Shown: positions 1 through 6,834, numbered from the stretch's first letter. The stretch is 10,931 nt of DNA from Thermodesulfatator atlanticus (GCA_011321895.1 DROK01000131.1:1-10931), one strand, 5' to 3'. The notes: generated from the sequence alone by a model not told the origin. A program made the numbers and translations.

Positions 1-429
1 GGCGTGGTCAAGGATTTTGACGAGGCCTTTGAAAAATACCTGGGAAAAGGCAAACCCGCCTACGTGCCCAAGGCCCGCTTGAGTCCGGAAGAAGCCATTG
101 CGGTTATTAAAGAGGCCAGGGGGCTTGCTTCCCTGGCTCACCCCTATTACCTGGGCCTTTCCCGGGAAGAAACCAGGGAATACGTGGCCTACCTGAAAGG
201 GCTTGGCCTGAGCGCTATCGAGGCCTATTACACCGATCACGACCAAGAGTATACCGCCTTCTGCCTGGAGATGGCGGAAGAGTTTGGGCTCCTGGTTTCC
301 GGGGGGAGCGACTTTCACGGGGCTAACAAGCCGGAAATCGAGCTGGGGCGCGGGAAGGGGAACTTATTCGTACCTTACGAGGTTTACGAAAGACTATACA
401 CCTTCTGGCGCCAGCACCTCAAAGCTTGA
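1..429 (+). CDS. PHP-domain phosphoesterase, C-terminal part (RNase AM/TrpH-like), 5' truncated by the window edge
   Basis: The reading frame is open from the first base and stops at 427-429, giving 142 visible residues; the true start lies outside the window. Visible PHP-family metal-site signatures are a His-Pro pair in LAHPYY (His at codon 47) and the late motif SGGSDFHG (Asp at codon 104, His at codon 106). Members related to E. coli YciV (RNase AM, formerly TrpH) are metal-dependent cytoplasmic phosphoesterases acting on 3',5'-nucleoside bisphosphates or on 5' ends of short RNAs. They are about 280-290 residues long, so roughly half is missing here. The family call is firm from the motifs; the exact substrate is inferred from similarity of layout. 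The 3' end overlaps the convergent pseudouridine synthase gene by 11 bases, so no dedicated terminator fits between them. Confidence 0.85.
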   Translation, partial: GVVKDFDEAFEKYLGKGKPAYVPKARLSPEEAIAVIKEARGLASLAHPYYLGLSREETREYVAYLKGLGLSAIEAYYTDHDQEYTAFCLEMAEEFGLLVSGGSDFHGANKPEIELGRGKGNLFVPYEVYERLYTFWRQHLKA

Positions 430-1144
430 CCGCTTCTTTTAGTTGTTTGAGCTCCTTTAGACTTAAAGGCCTTATCTCTCCTGGCCTGAGTCCTTTCAAG
501 GTCAGGGGGCCAAAGGCCACCCGTTTCAGGGCTATCACCGGATGGCCTATCGCCGCAAAGAGTTTGCGCACTTCTCTCTTGCGCCCTTCTCCCACTACCA
601 CTTTGAAGGTGGTGGAACGGGGCCCTTTTTTGAGGAGTTTTATGCTTTTAGGAAAGACCCTGCGGCCTTCTACCACAATTCCTTCTTTTAGTAGGCGTTC
701 CAGGTCCTCGGGGCGGGGGTGCCCTTTGACGGTGGCCTGGTACGTACGTTTGATCCCGTAGCGGGGGTGCAAAAGGTGGTGCGCCAGTTCACCGTCGTTG
801 GTGAGGAGGAGCAGACCCTCGGTGTCAGCGTCCAGCCGACCCACGGGGAAGACCCGTACCGGCAATCCCTTTAAAAACTGGGCGATGGTAGGGCGGCCGT
901 GGGGGTCATAAAGGCTGGTAAGATAGCCCCGGGGTTTGTAAAAAACGTAATAAACGAGGGGTTCTAAAGAGACCGGCCTTCCGTTAACTTCTATTTTTTG
1001 CCGCTGCGGGTCTACCTTCAGCCCTACTTCGGTAACAACCTGGCCGTTGACCTTGACCTTCCCTTCTTTTATTAACTCGTCGGCCTTCCGTCTGGAGGAA
1101 ACACCTGCCCGGGCCAACAATTTATTTAACCTGATTTCTGTCAT
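419..1144 (-). CDS. RsuA/RluB-family rRNA pseudouridine synthase
   Basis: This 241-residue cytoplasmic enzyme isomerises a specific uridine in ribosomal RNA to pseudouridine. Residues about 2-60 form an S4 RNA-binding domain (LNKLLARAGVSSRRKADELI). The catalytic signature of the RsuA/RluB/RluE/RluF group follows as GRLDADTEGLLLLTNDG, with the presumed nucleophile Asp105. Later conserved elements include KRTYQATVKG and the GRKREVRKLF segment near residue 190. Length is normal for the group. The ATG at 1144 is preceded by AGGA at a short 3-base spacing, and the S4 domain begins directly after it, which supports this start. The target position (16S or 23S rRNA) cannot be decided from sequence alone; an RluB-like 23S enzyme is the commonest case in bacteria carrying a single such gene. 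It is divergent from the unknown gene at 1217. Confidence 0.93.
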   Translation of the reverse strand: MTEIRLNKLLARAGVSSRRKADELIKEGKVKVNGQVVTEVGLKVDPQRQKIEVNGRPVSLEPLVYYVFYKPRGYLTSLYDPHGRPTIAQFLKGLPVRVFPVGRLDADTEGLLLLTNDGELAHHLLHPRYGIKRTYQATVKGHPRPEDLERLLKEGIVVEGRRVFPKSIKLLKKGPRSTTFKVVVGEGRKREVRKLFAAIGHPVIALKRVAFGPLTLKGLRPGEIRPLSLKELKQLKEAVKL

Positions 1145-1164
1145 TTTTCCTGGCCAAACCGAAA

Positions 1165-1193
1165 TTTATACCTATTTTTCCAGATAGAGCTAA
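1165..1193 (-). promoter_or_regulatory. Possible sigma-70-type promoter for the pseudouridine synthase gene
   Basis: Read on the minus strand, TATAAA (plus positions 1165-1170) is a good -10 match. TTAGCT (plus 1188-1193) lies 17 bases upstream and is a weak -35, matching 3 of 6. The -10 box sits about 20 bases from the ATG at 1144, giving a short leader that still contains the AGGA ribosome binding site. No comparably good promoter was seen for the divergent gene at 1217 within the same 72-base gap. Confidence 0.3.
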
Positions 1194-1202
1194 TCTCTTC
1201 AA

Positions 1203-1216
1203 AAGGAGGTGGGAGG
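1203..1216 (+). promoter_or_regulatory. Exceptionally strong, tandem ribosome binding site
   Basis: AAGGAGGT at 1203-1210 is a full match to the anti-Shine-Dalgarno end of 16S rRNA and ends 6 bases before the ATG at 1217. A second GGAGG (1212-1216) directly abuts the start codon. It fixes the start of the unknown 367-residue protein and suggests high translation, in contrast to the weak sites in front of most other genes in the window. Confidence 0.85.
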
Positions 1217-2320
1217 ATGGCTTGGATTTACGGGCCGGTGAACAGTGTGGAGGACATCAGGCGGATCAACTGTCTCATCCGGGACGAAATGCTGGCGGTG
1301 GAGAGGCCGGAAGAACTCACGGACCTCAAAAAACGCTCTGATTACCTCTGTACTTTGACTTACAGTCCCTTCTGGCAAAAAAAGTTTGGGCCCAGGGTGG
1401 AGGAGCTTCGCGAGGCTGCCAGGGAGGAGAACGTGGCCACGGTTAGACTGGCAAATTACGTGGCCCGTTTCAAAGGCTGGGATAAACACTATAACCCGTG
1501 GCGTGCGGACACTGCCGAAGAAATAGAGAAAAAGCTCGACGAATTAGACGACGCCCTCATTAAAGAAATTGAGGAGGCCAAACCCCTCGAGATTATAGAG
1601 GAAATCCAGAAAGAATTGGACGTCTTGAGGCGCGAATTCTGTCGTTTGCGTAAGGCCATGCTCTTTGTAGACGAACCCGAAGAACTTACCGAACTCAAAA
1701 AATACGCGGATTTTCTGGTCACCCTGACCTATTCCCGCGAGCTTGAGCGGCGTCTCGGAGAACACACCCCGAAATTGCGTGAGATCGCCCACCAGGAGAA
1801 CGAACGCTCGGTGACCCTGGCCAACATTATCGCGGCGGTTAACCGCTGGGACGTGGCTTACGAGGTATGGAACGAAGACGAACTGGTACAAGAAGAGACC
1901 ATCGAGGAATACCTCCAGCGCTTACTGGAAGAGGAGGAAAAGGCGGAAAAGTACGTGCCCACCGAAGCCCGTTATCGGAGCGGCAAGGTCCTGTGGCTGG
2001 TTTACGAAAGCCCCCACGAATACAAGGGGGGTCGGGTCTATCCCCGGCTGCGGGTCAAACGGGTCTATTTCCCTGGAGACGCCTTTGATATCAAACTGGA
2101 AGGGCCCGGGGAATATACCACCCGTTTTGGCCGGAAGGTTTTCGGGGTCAAGATCACCTATAAGACCAGAATTGCCCCCACGGTGATAAGACGGCGGGGC
2201 AAGACCATTACCCTGCCCGAAAGGGTGGTTACCCGGACCAAGATCGTCCAGCTCGACGAAGGGGCCACCAACGTCCGGCTTCTTGAAGAACGGCCGCCAG
2301 AGGCTTATCCGGTGGCCTAG
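1217..2320 (+). CDS. Unrecognised protein with two tandem helical modules and a basic C-terminal domain
   Basis: I do not recognise the family of this 367-residue protein. It has no signal peptide or membrane segment, so it is probably cytoplasmic. Residues 15-98 and 138-221 are two copies of one module, aligned without a gap at an offset of exactly 123 residues with about 39 of 84 identities. Shared elements include a Cys (19/142), PEELT-LKK, TLTYS, EN--(T/S)V-LAN and W-D-x-x-Y-x-x-W (88-95 and 211-218). Each copy is followed by an acidic, probably coiled helical stretch (about 99-135 and 222-246). Residues about 247-367 look beta-rich and basic (RYRSGKVLWLVYES, RVYPRLRVKRVYF, RRRGKTITL). 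The strong ribosome binding site suggests an abundant product. A binding or scaffolding role is conceivable, but nothing in the sequence shows enzymatic activity. The downstream radical SAM gene is separated by a terminator-like hairpin, so a shared function is not implied. Confidence 0.88.
   Translation: MAWIYGPVNSVEDIRRINCLIRDEMLAVERPEELTDLKKRSDYLCTLTYSPFWQKKFGPRVEELREAAREENVATVRLANYVARFKGWDKHYNPWRADTAEEIEKKLDELDDALIKEIEEAKPLEIIEEIQKELDVLRREFCRLRKAMLFVDEPEELTELKKYADFLVTLTYSRELERRLGEHTPKLREIAHQENERSVTLANIIAAVNRWDVAYEVWNEDELVQEETIEEYLQRLLEEEEKAEKYVPTEARYRSGKVLWLVYESPHEYKGGRVYPRLRVKRVYFPGDAFDIKLEGPGEYTTRFGRKVFGVKITYKTRIAPTVIRRRGKTITLPERVVTRTKIVQLDEGATNVRLLEERPPEAYPVA
1259..1879 (+). repeat. 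In-frame tandem duplication within the unknown gene (two copies, 369-base period)
   Basis: Positions 1259-1510 and 1628-1879 encode homologous protein segments (residues 15-98 and 138-221) at a constant offset of 369 bases. Protein identity is a little under half while the DNA has clearly drifted, so this is an old domain duplication under continued selection, not a recent DNA repeat. Confidence 0.85.
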
Positions 2321-2321
2321 C

Positions 2322-2354
2322 TTGACATTTTAAAGGGGCCTGCCATGCTAAAAT
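2322..2354 (+). promoter_or_regulatory. Promoter-like sequence at the start of the radical SAM gene
   Basis: A perfect -35 consensus TTGACA lies at 2322-2327, two bases after the upstream stop codon. An extended -10 style element TGCTAAAAT lies at 2346-2354, with hexamer TAAAAT at 2349-2354. The 21-base spacer is longer than the usual 16-18, which lowers confidence. Transcription would begin within a few bases of the ATG at 2356, so the message would be leaderless or nearly so; initiation at the usual distance after TAAAAT (about 2361) would even fall just past the ATG. Confidence 0.4.
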
Positions 2355-2379
2355 TATGTACCGGCAGGCCTCTTTATTT
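2331..2379 (+). terminator. Terminator-like hairpin overlapping the next gene's start codon
   Basis: Positions 2331-2344 pair with 2363-2376 to give a 14-base-pair stem with one G-U pair (2336-2371) and a GC-rich core (GGCCTGCC with GGCAGGCC). The loop is 18 bases, and a T-rich run (TCTTTATTT) overlaps the end of the right arm. It starts 10 bases after the stop codon of the unknown gene and would suit a factor-independent terminator for it. The loop contains the TAAAAT box and the ATG at 2356, and the left arm contains AAGGGG, the only Shine-Dalgarno-like bases for the radical SAM gene. The long loop is less favourable than in classical terminators. Confidence 0.55.
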
Positions 2380-3513
2380 GGCCAGTCGCCCGGTCTGGTC
2401 CTGAGACCAGACCTTTCCCGGCGTCTCAAACTCCTGACCGAGGGTTCCCGTTTTGATCTGGCGGGCTCGTGTGCCAAAGATCCTCTAGGCCAGGGACGGA
2501 GGCGGGGGCCTTTAGGACGCTGGCTCTACCCGGTTACTCTCCCCAACGGCCGCCGGATGACCCTTTTGCGTACCCTCCTTTCCAGCGTATGTTTTAACGA
2601 TTGTGCCTATTGTCCTCTGCGTGTGGACACCGATCCTCCCCGGGCCAGTTTGACTCCGGAAGAGCTGGTGCGGGTCTTCATGGGACTTTACCGCCGCGGG
2701 CTCGTGCAGGGGCTCTTTTTGAGCACCGGAGTCTTCGCCTCCCCTGACGTCACCATGGAGCGTTTGATCGCCTGCGCCCAGATTCTGCGGGAAAAAGAGG
2801 GATTTGCCGGTTATATCCACCTCAAGGTGATCCCGGGGGCCAGCCGGGAAGCGATAGCCACGGCGGCCCGTTACGCCAGCGCCCTTTCCCTGAACATAGA
2901 AGTCCCGGGAGAAACCTATCTCTCCCGCCTTTCCCGGAAAAAGGATTTTCGCAGGCACCTCCTTGAGGGCTTGGCGGAAATCGCCCGCCTTAAGGAGCGT
3001 TTGGGACGTCCCCTCTCCCAGACCACCCAGTTTATCGTGGGGGCTTCCGGGGAAGACGACGCCGCCATTATCAGGACCACGGAGTTACTTTACCGGAAGT
3101 TCAGGCTTAACCGGGTTTATTTTTCCGCCTATCAGCCGGGTTTCGGACGCGGGGACCTCCCTGGAGAGAAGGAGGCCCGGCGGGGTGACCTGCGCACCCG
3201 GGAGCACCGGCTCTACCAGGTCGACTTTCTCCTGCGTAAATACGGTTTCCGGGCCGCGGAAATCCCGCTGGAAAAGGGCCGGCTCCCCCTTGATACGGAC
3301 CCCAAAGAGCTCTGGGCCAGGGCCCACCCGGAATTCTTCCCGGTCGATCTCCACAAGGCCTCTTACTGGGAGCTTTTGAGGGTACCTGGCATCGGCCCCA
3401 CCGTGGCCAAGCGTATCCTGGCGGCCCGCCGGGAGACCAGGATAAGGAATTTAGAAAATTTTTTCCCCAACCAAAAATTGCTGGCCAAGGCCCTCCCCTA
3501 CGTTGTATTTTAG
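2356..3513 (+). CDS. Radical SAM protein with C-terminal helix-hairpin-helix (putative DNA modification/repair family)
   Basis: This 385-residue protein carries the radical SAM iron-sulfur motif CX3CX2C at Cys79, Cys83 and Cys86 (SSVCFNDCAYCPLR), within a TIM-barrel-like region containing GLFLSTGVFASPD and GYIHLKVIPGAS. A helix-hairpin-helix lies near the end (LLRVPGIGPTVAKRIL, residues 340-355), typical of DNA-binding proteins. The order N-terminal LLTEGSRFDLAGSC, cluster motif, barrel and HhH matches the family annotated as 'putative DNA modification/repair radical SAM protein', usually about 400 residues. That family is commonly linked to a uracil-DNA-glycosylase-like partner; none is visible here. 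The reaction is unknown. ATG 2356 is the only standard start upstream of the conserved N-terminus (the frame is closed by a stop at 2323), but it has no properly spaced ribosome binding site and sits in a hairpin loop. The next gene follows after 2 bases, suggesting co-transcription. Confidence 0.88.
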   Translation: MYRQASLFGQSPGLVLRPDLSRRLKLLTEGSRFDLAGSCAKDPLGQGRRRGPLGRWLYPVTLPNGRRMTLLRTLLSSVCFNDCAYCPLRVDTDPPRASLTPEELVRVFMGLYRRGLVQGLFLSTGVFASPDVTMERLIACAQILREKEGFAGYIHLKVIPGASREAIATAARYASALSLNIEVPGETYLSRLSRKKDFRRHLLEGLAEIARLKERLGRPLSQTTQFIVGASGEDDAAIIRTTELLYRKFRLNRVYFSAYQPGFGRGDLPGEKEARRGDLRTREHRLYQVDFLLRKYGFRAAEIPLEKGRLPLDTDPKELWARAHPEFFPVDLHKASYWELLRVPGIGPTVAKRILAARRETRIRNLENFFPNQKLLAKALPYVVF

Positions 3514-3515
3514 AA

Positions 3516-4955
3516 ATGATGTTGGCGCGGATCCTGTTTTCCTGCTTTTTGGTCCTTTTGCTGGCTGGAAAAATTTACGCCCTCCCCCGGGTGATAGAGG
3601 TTTACCGCAACGGTGTCTTTATCGTTGAGGAATTTGAGGTCAAGGAAGGGGAAAACACCCTGCCCCTGCTTGCCAGAATTTCCCTGGAAGAAATAGAGTT
3701 TCTCAGCCGGGAAGGGGCGCCCAAACTCGTTAATATCAGCTTGACGGAAGTAGAACCAGAAGGAGAGCTATTCAACAGACTGAAAGAGCTTAGGGAGCGG
3801 GAGAAGGAGCTTGCCGCCCGGGAAAAAGAACTTCTGGCCGAGTTGACCCTCCTGGAGGAGGGTATCAAGCATAGCCAGGAAGCCCTTCCGGCGGCGGAAT
3901 TTGAGAAATACCTGGCCTTGAGAGAACGGTTAAACGCGGAGCGGGAAAAGGTTCAAAAGGAGCGTGTCGCCCTCAAGGAAGAGATAAACAAACTCTCAGC
4001 CAGGGTCAGTGGTGAAAAAGTAAGCGCCCTCCTTGTCTGGGCGGCAGAAGGTGGGCGGCTCTGGGTAAGGTACCCGGCCCCCAGATGGTTGACCTTTAAA
4101 GATCACTACACCTTCTGCCTTGAGACCTCCCGAAAAAGCTTAAAAATTGCCCCGCAATTTCTGGTCACCCAAAAGAGCGGGCGGGTCCTGGGGCCCCTGG
4201 AGCTGCGTTTTTATCCCCGCAGCCGGGCCGTGGGCGCCGTGGCCCCGCCGCCCTTCAGTCCCTGGGTCATATCCGAGGGCCTCGTGCCTCCGCCGCGGGT
4301 CCTTCTGGGCAAGGCCGCCTCGGCGCTCAAAAAGCTTAAGCCCCCGCGGGTTGAAAGGGAGGTAGCGGGGAGCGCATACTGGGAAAGGTTAAGCATAAAA
4401 GGGGTGCGCCTGGTGCCTGGCCGAAACGTCATTCCCCTGCCGGTAGAAACCCTGGCGGTTGACAGGGTAACGCTTGAAGTTCCACTTTACGCGGTTTGTG
4501 CGGCCTATTTCCGTGCAGATTTTACCCCTGACCGCAGTCTGCCCCGGCTTTCAGCCCAGCTGTATCTGGATGGTTCTTTTGTGGGGCGGGCCTGGCTTGG
4601 CCCCTTCTCCCCGGGCCAGAAGGCCCGAATATACTTTGGTGTAGCGGAACTCATTGAGGTCAAACAGGAAGTCTTAAAAGACATCACCGGTGACTCCTTC
4701 TGGGGCAAAGAAGTCCAGGAAAAGGTGACCCGGACCACCATCATAAACCATTACCCCCGCAGGGTCTTTGTGGAAGTGAGAGACCGGATCCCCGTTTCTC
4801 ACCGCAAAGAAATAAAGATCGAGGCCGAAGCAGATCCTCCCTGGGACAAGCGTAAACCCGACGGGGAGGTCAGCTGGGCCTTTTTCCTGGCGCCTGAGGA
4901 GAAAAAGACCCTGGTCCTTTCGATCAAAATCAAACGCCCCAGCCAAAAGGACTAA
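3516..4955 (+). CDS. Secreted DUF4140/DUF4139-type protein with central coiled coil
   Basis: The 479-residue product starts with a signal peptide: Arg5, then a hydrophobic run (about residues 6-18), with a likely cut after IYA at residue 22, so it should act in the periplasm. The mature N-terminus (RVIEVYRNGVFIVEEFEV) resembles DUF4140. Residues about 82-162 are a Glu/Lys/Arg-rich coiled coil. The C-terminal part (about 230-475) has the features of DUF4139: LYLDGSFVGRAWLGPFSPG, a YFGV segment, ITGDSFWGKE and a beta-sandwich-like run with NHYPRRVFVEVRDRIPVS. Such proteins are sometimes annotated 'mucoidy inhibitor A-like'; the biochemical role is unknown. The start is one of two adjacent ATGs (3516, 3519) just 2 bases after the radical SAM stop, without a clear ribosome binding site, so translational coupling is likely. 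The stop overlaps the convergent permease gene by 4 bases. Confidence 0.85.
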   Translation: MMLARILFSCFLVLLLAGKIYALPRVIEVYRNGVFIVEEFEVKEGENTLPLLARISLEEIEFLSREGAPKLVNISLTEVEPEGELFNRLKELREREKELAAREKELLAELTLLEEGIKHSQEALPAAEFEKYLALRERLNAEREKVQKERVALKEEINKLSARVSGEKVSALLVWAAEGGRLWVRYPAPRWLTFKDHYTFCLETSRKSLKIAPQFLVTQKSGRVLGPLELRFYPRSRAVGAVAPPPFSPWVISEGLVPPPRVLLGKAASALKKLKPPRVEREVAGSAYWERLSIKGVRLVPGRNVIPLPVETLAVDRVTLEVPLYAVCAAYFRADFTPDRSLPRLSAQLYLDGSFVGRAWLGPFSPGQKARIYFGVAELIEVKQEVLKDITGDSFWGKEVQEKVTRTTIINHYPRRVFVEVRDRIPVSHRKEIKIEAEADPPWDKRKPDGEVSWAFFLAPEEKKTLVLSIKIKRPSQKD

Positions 4956-6787
4956 TAGAAGAAATAAATAACCGCACACATGACACAGAGATATATCAGG
5001 CTCATGCCGGCTCCCACCCTGAGGTAATCTTTGGTCCTGTAACCTCCGGGACGCATAATCAGGGCGTTTACCTGGTGGGTGGGAAGAATGAAGGTGTTAG
5101 AGGCAGCCACGGCCACCGTAAGCCCGGCCAGGAGCGGGTTGAATTCGGTTTCCAGGGCCAGATTCATGGAAAGGGGGACCATCAGCACGGTGGCTCCTAC
5201 GTTGGAAGCCACCAGGGAGAAAAAGGAAGTCAGGACACCTATGGTGAGAAGGAGGGTGATGGCGGAAAAATCTCCTGCCAGATTTATGATCTGGGAAGCG
5301 ATGAAGTGAGCCGCCCCGGTCTTCTCAAAGGCCCTCCCTAAAGGGATGAGGCCGGCCAATAAAAAGATGGTCATCCAATCTACGGCCCGGTAAGCATCAT
5401 CAATAGAGATTACCTTTAAAAGGATCATGCCCAGGGCACCGGTGAGGAGGGCGACCGAAAGTTTTACCTGAAATACCATGGCCAAAGTCAAGGCCCCCAC
5501 CAGACAGATAAGGGCGGGGATGACTTTTTTGGGTTTTTCTTCCTCCCCTTTTAAAACTTCCGTAAAGACCAGGTCGAGGTTTTTGTGTAACTTTTTGAGT
5601 TTCTCCCACGGCCCCCAAATAAGGAGGGCGTCTCCCGCCCGTAAAGGCTGTTTAGCTATGTTTTCGCATATCACTTGGTCTCCCCGGTAAAGGGCCAAGA
5701 CGTTGGCGTGGTACCGGTCCCTGAAATCCAGTTCTTCCAGGGTGTTGCCTATCAGTGAGGAGCCCGGGGGCACTATTCCCTGGACCAGCCCGTATTCTGG
5801 TACCAGGGACCTTTTGGTGAATTCGTGGTGATATTCTTCCAGATTCCATTTCAGTTCCGCGGCCAGGCGTTTCAGATTTTCTTTGCTGGAAATCACCGCT
5901 ACCAGATCACCGGCCTCTATGAAGGTATGTCTGTCTGGGGCGAATATAGGTGGCAGGTTCTTTTTAAAGATGCCGATGACGGTAGCGTGGAAGCGCTGAC
6001 CGATGGCGAGTTTTTCCAGGCTCTGGGGGCTAAAATGGGCGGGTACCCGAAGCAAGGCGTAGTCCAGGATCGGGGTGTAGATGTCTACCAGTTTTAATCT
6101 GGGGCAGGTTTCGGGTTCTTTCTTAGGGGTGGCCGGCAAGAGAAAGCGACCTATTAAAATGAAATACGTTAGCGCACTCAGGAGCAGGGCCACTCCTACC
6201 GGGGTTACGCTGAAAAGGCCCAGGGGTTCAAAAGGGGCGCCGTTCAGGGCAGCGGCGTTATGGGTCCACCAGGCCTTCATCAGGTCATTGAGCATTATAA
6301 GGGGGCTTGAACCCACCAGGGTCAAACACCCCCCTATAATGGCGCAGAATCCCATGGGCATAAGGATGCGTGAAGGTGAAAGGTTAAGCGTTTTGCAAAT
6401 CTTGGAGACCGCCGGGAGAAAGAGGGCCGCAGCCCCTATGTTTTGCATAAAACTCGATATCAGCGAAACGGTACCAGAAACCACCACCATGATGCGTGTT
6501 TCGCTTTTCCCGGCGATTCTTATTATTTTGCGGGCCAGGAGGTCCATTATCCCGGTCCGATTAAGCCCGGCCCCTATGATCATGACCGCGATGATGGAGA
6601 CCACCGCGTTGGAACTGAAGCCGGAAATGGCTTCTTCGGCGCTGATGACCCCGCTCAGGGGCAGGAGCACCATGATCAAAAGGCCCACTATGTCCACCCT
6701 TACCCAGTCGAGGACAAAAAGGGTGACCGCCAAAAAGAGGAGTACAAAAACTTTTATCATAGCCGGAGACAAGGCCATGTGTTCCAT
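4952..6787 (-). CDS. DASS/SLC13-type permease with two central RCK_C domains
   Basis: This 611-residue inner-membrane transporter has the layout half-transporter, two soluble regulatory domains, half-transporter. The first membrane half (about residues 10-218) includes the substrate/ion-site-like hairpin SSFMQNIGAAALFLP (111-125). Two RCK_C (TrkA-C) domains follow at about 232-310 and 325-410, recognisable by FHATVIGIFKK...AGDLVAVIS and YHANVLALYRG...AGDALLIWGP. The second membrane half (about 422-611) carries the matching VASNVGATVLMVP hairpin (527-539) and FILPTHQVNAL. The length and architecture match E. coli YfbS-like members. Substrates across the family include sulfate, dicarboxylates and other anions; nothing here decides which. 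The RCK_C pair suggests ligand gating. ATG 6787 has GGGAGGA 4 bases upstream; a second in-frame ATG is at 6778. The gene is divergent from the helicase and convergent with the DUF4139 gene. Confidence 0.92.
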   Translation of the reverse strand: MEHMALSPAMIKVFVLLFLAVTLFVLDWVRVDIVGLLIMVLLPLSGVISAEEAISGFSSNAVVSIIAVMIIGAGLNRTGIMDLLARKIIRIAGKSETRIMVVVSGTVSLISSFMQNIGAAALFLPAVSKICKTLNLSPSRILMPMGFCAIIGGCLTLVGSSPLIMLNDLMKAWWTHNAAALNGAPFEPLGLFSVTPVGVALLLSALTYFILIGRFLLPATPKKEPETCPRLKLVDIYTPILDYALLRVPAHFSPQSLEKLAIGQRFHATVIGIFKKNLPPIFAPDRHTFIEAGDLVAVISSKENLKRLAAELKWNLEEYHHEFTKRSLVPEYGLVQGIVPPGSSLIGNTLEELDFRDRYHANVLALYRGDQVICENIAKQPLRAGDALLIWGPWEKLKKLHKNLDLVFTEVLKGEEEKPKKVIPALICLVGALTLAMVFQVKLSVALLTGALGMILLKVISIDDAYRAVDWMTIFLLAGLIPLGRAFEKTGAAHFIASQIINLAGDFSAITLLLTIGVLTSFFSLVASNVGATVLMVPLSMNLALETEFNPLLAGLTVAVAASNTFILPTHQVNALIMRPGGYRTKDYLRVGAGMSLIYLCVMCAVIYFFY

Positions 6788-6834
6788 TTTTTCCTCCCGC
6801 CTTAAAGCAAAAAGGGTTAAAATTTAGGGCGTGC
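6788..6834. promoter_or_regulatory. Divergent intergenic region between permease and helicase genes
   Basis: These 47 bases must serve both genes. For the permease, GGGAGGA (minus strand, 6792-6798) is a clear ribosome binding site; a TATAAA -10-like box (plus 6839-6844) lies just inside the helicase coding sequence but lacks a good -35. For the helicase, TAAAAT at 6818-6823 is -10-like, with a poor -35 region, and AGGG at 6826-6829 is a weak ribosome binding site 5 bases before the ATG at 6835. The individual promoter calls are tentative. Confidence 0.3.

Noticed and set aside
1145..1200. A promoter for the unknown gene in the divergent gap
   Set aside because: Several AT-rich hexamers occur (for example TAATCT at 1191-1196), but none pairs with an acceptable -35 at normal spacing.
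1259..1879. A recent DNA-level repeat or mobile element in the unknown gene
   Set aside because: The two copies agree at about half of their residues, with many base differences and no flanking direct or inverted repeats, so this is an old domain duplication.
2963..3379. 138-codon plus-strand frame inside the radical SAM gene
   Set aside because: It overlaps the conserved barrel-coding region in another frame and yields a Ser/Pro/Arg-rich product typical of shadows of GC-rich genes.
6081..6827. 248-codon open frame on the plus strand
   Set aside because: It is antisense to the well-supported permease. Its translation is rich in Arg, Thr, Met and Pro, as expected from the complement of hydrophobic membrane codons.
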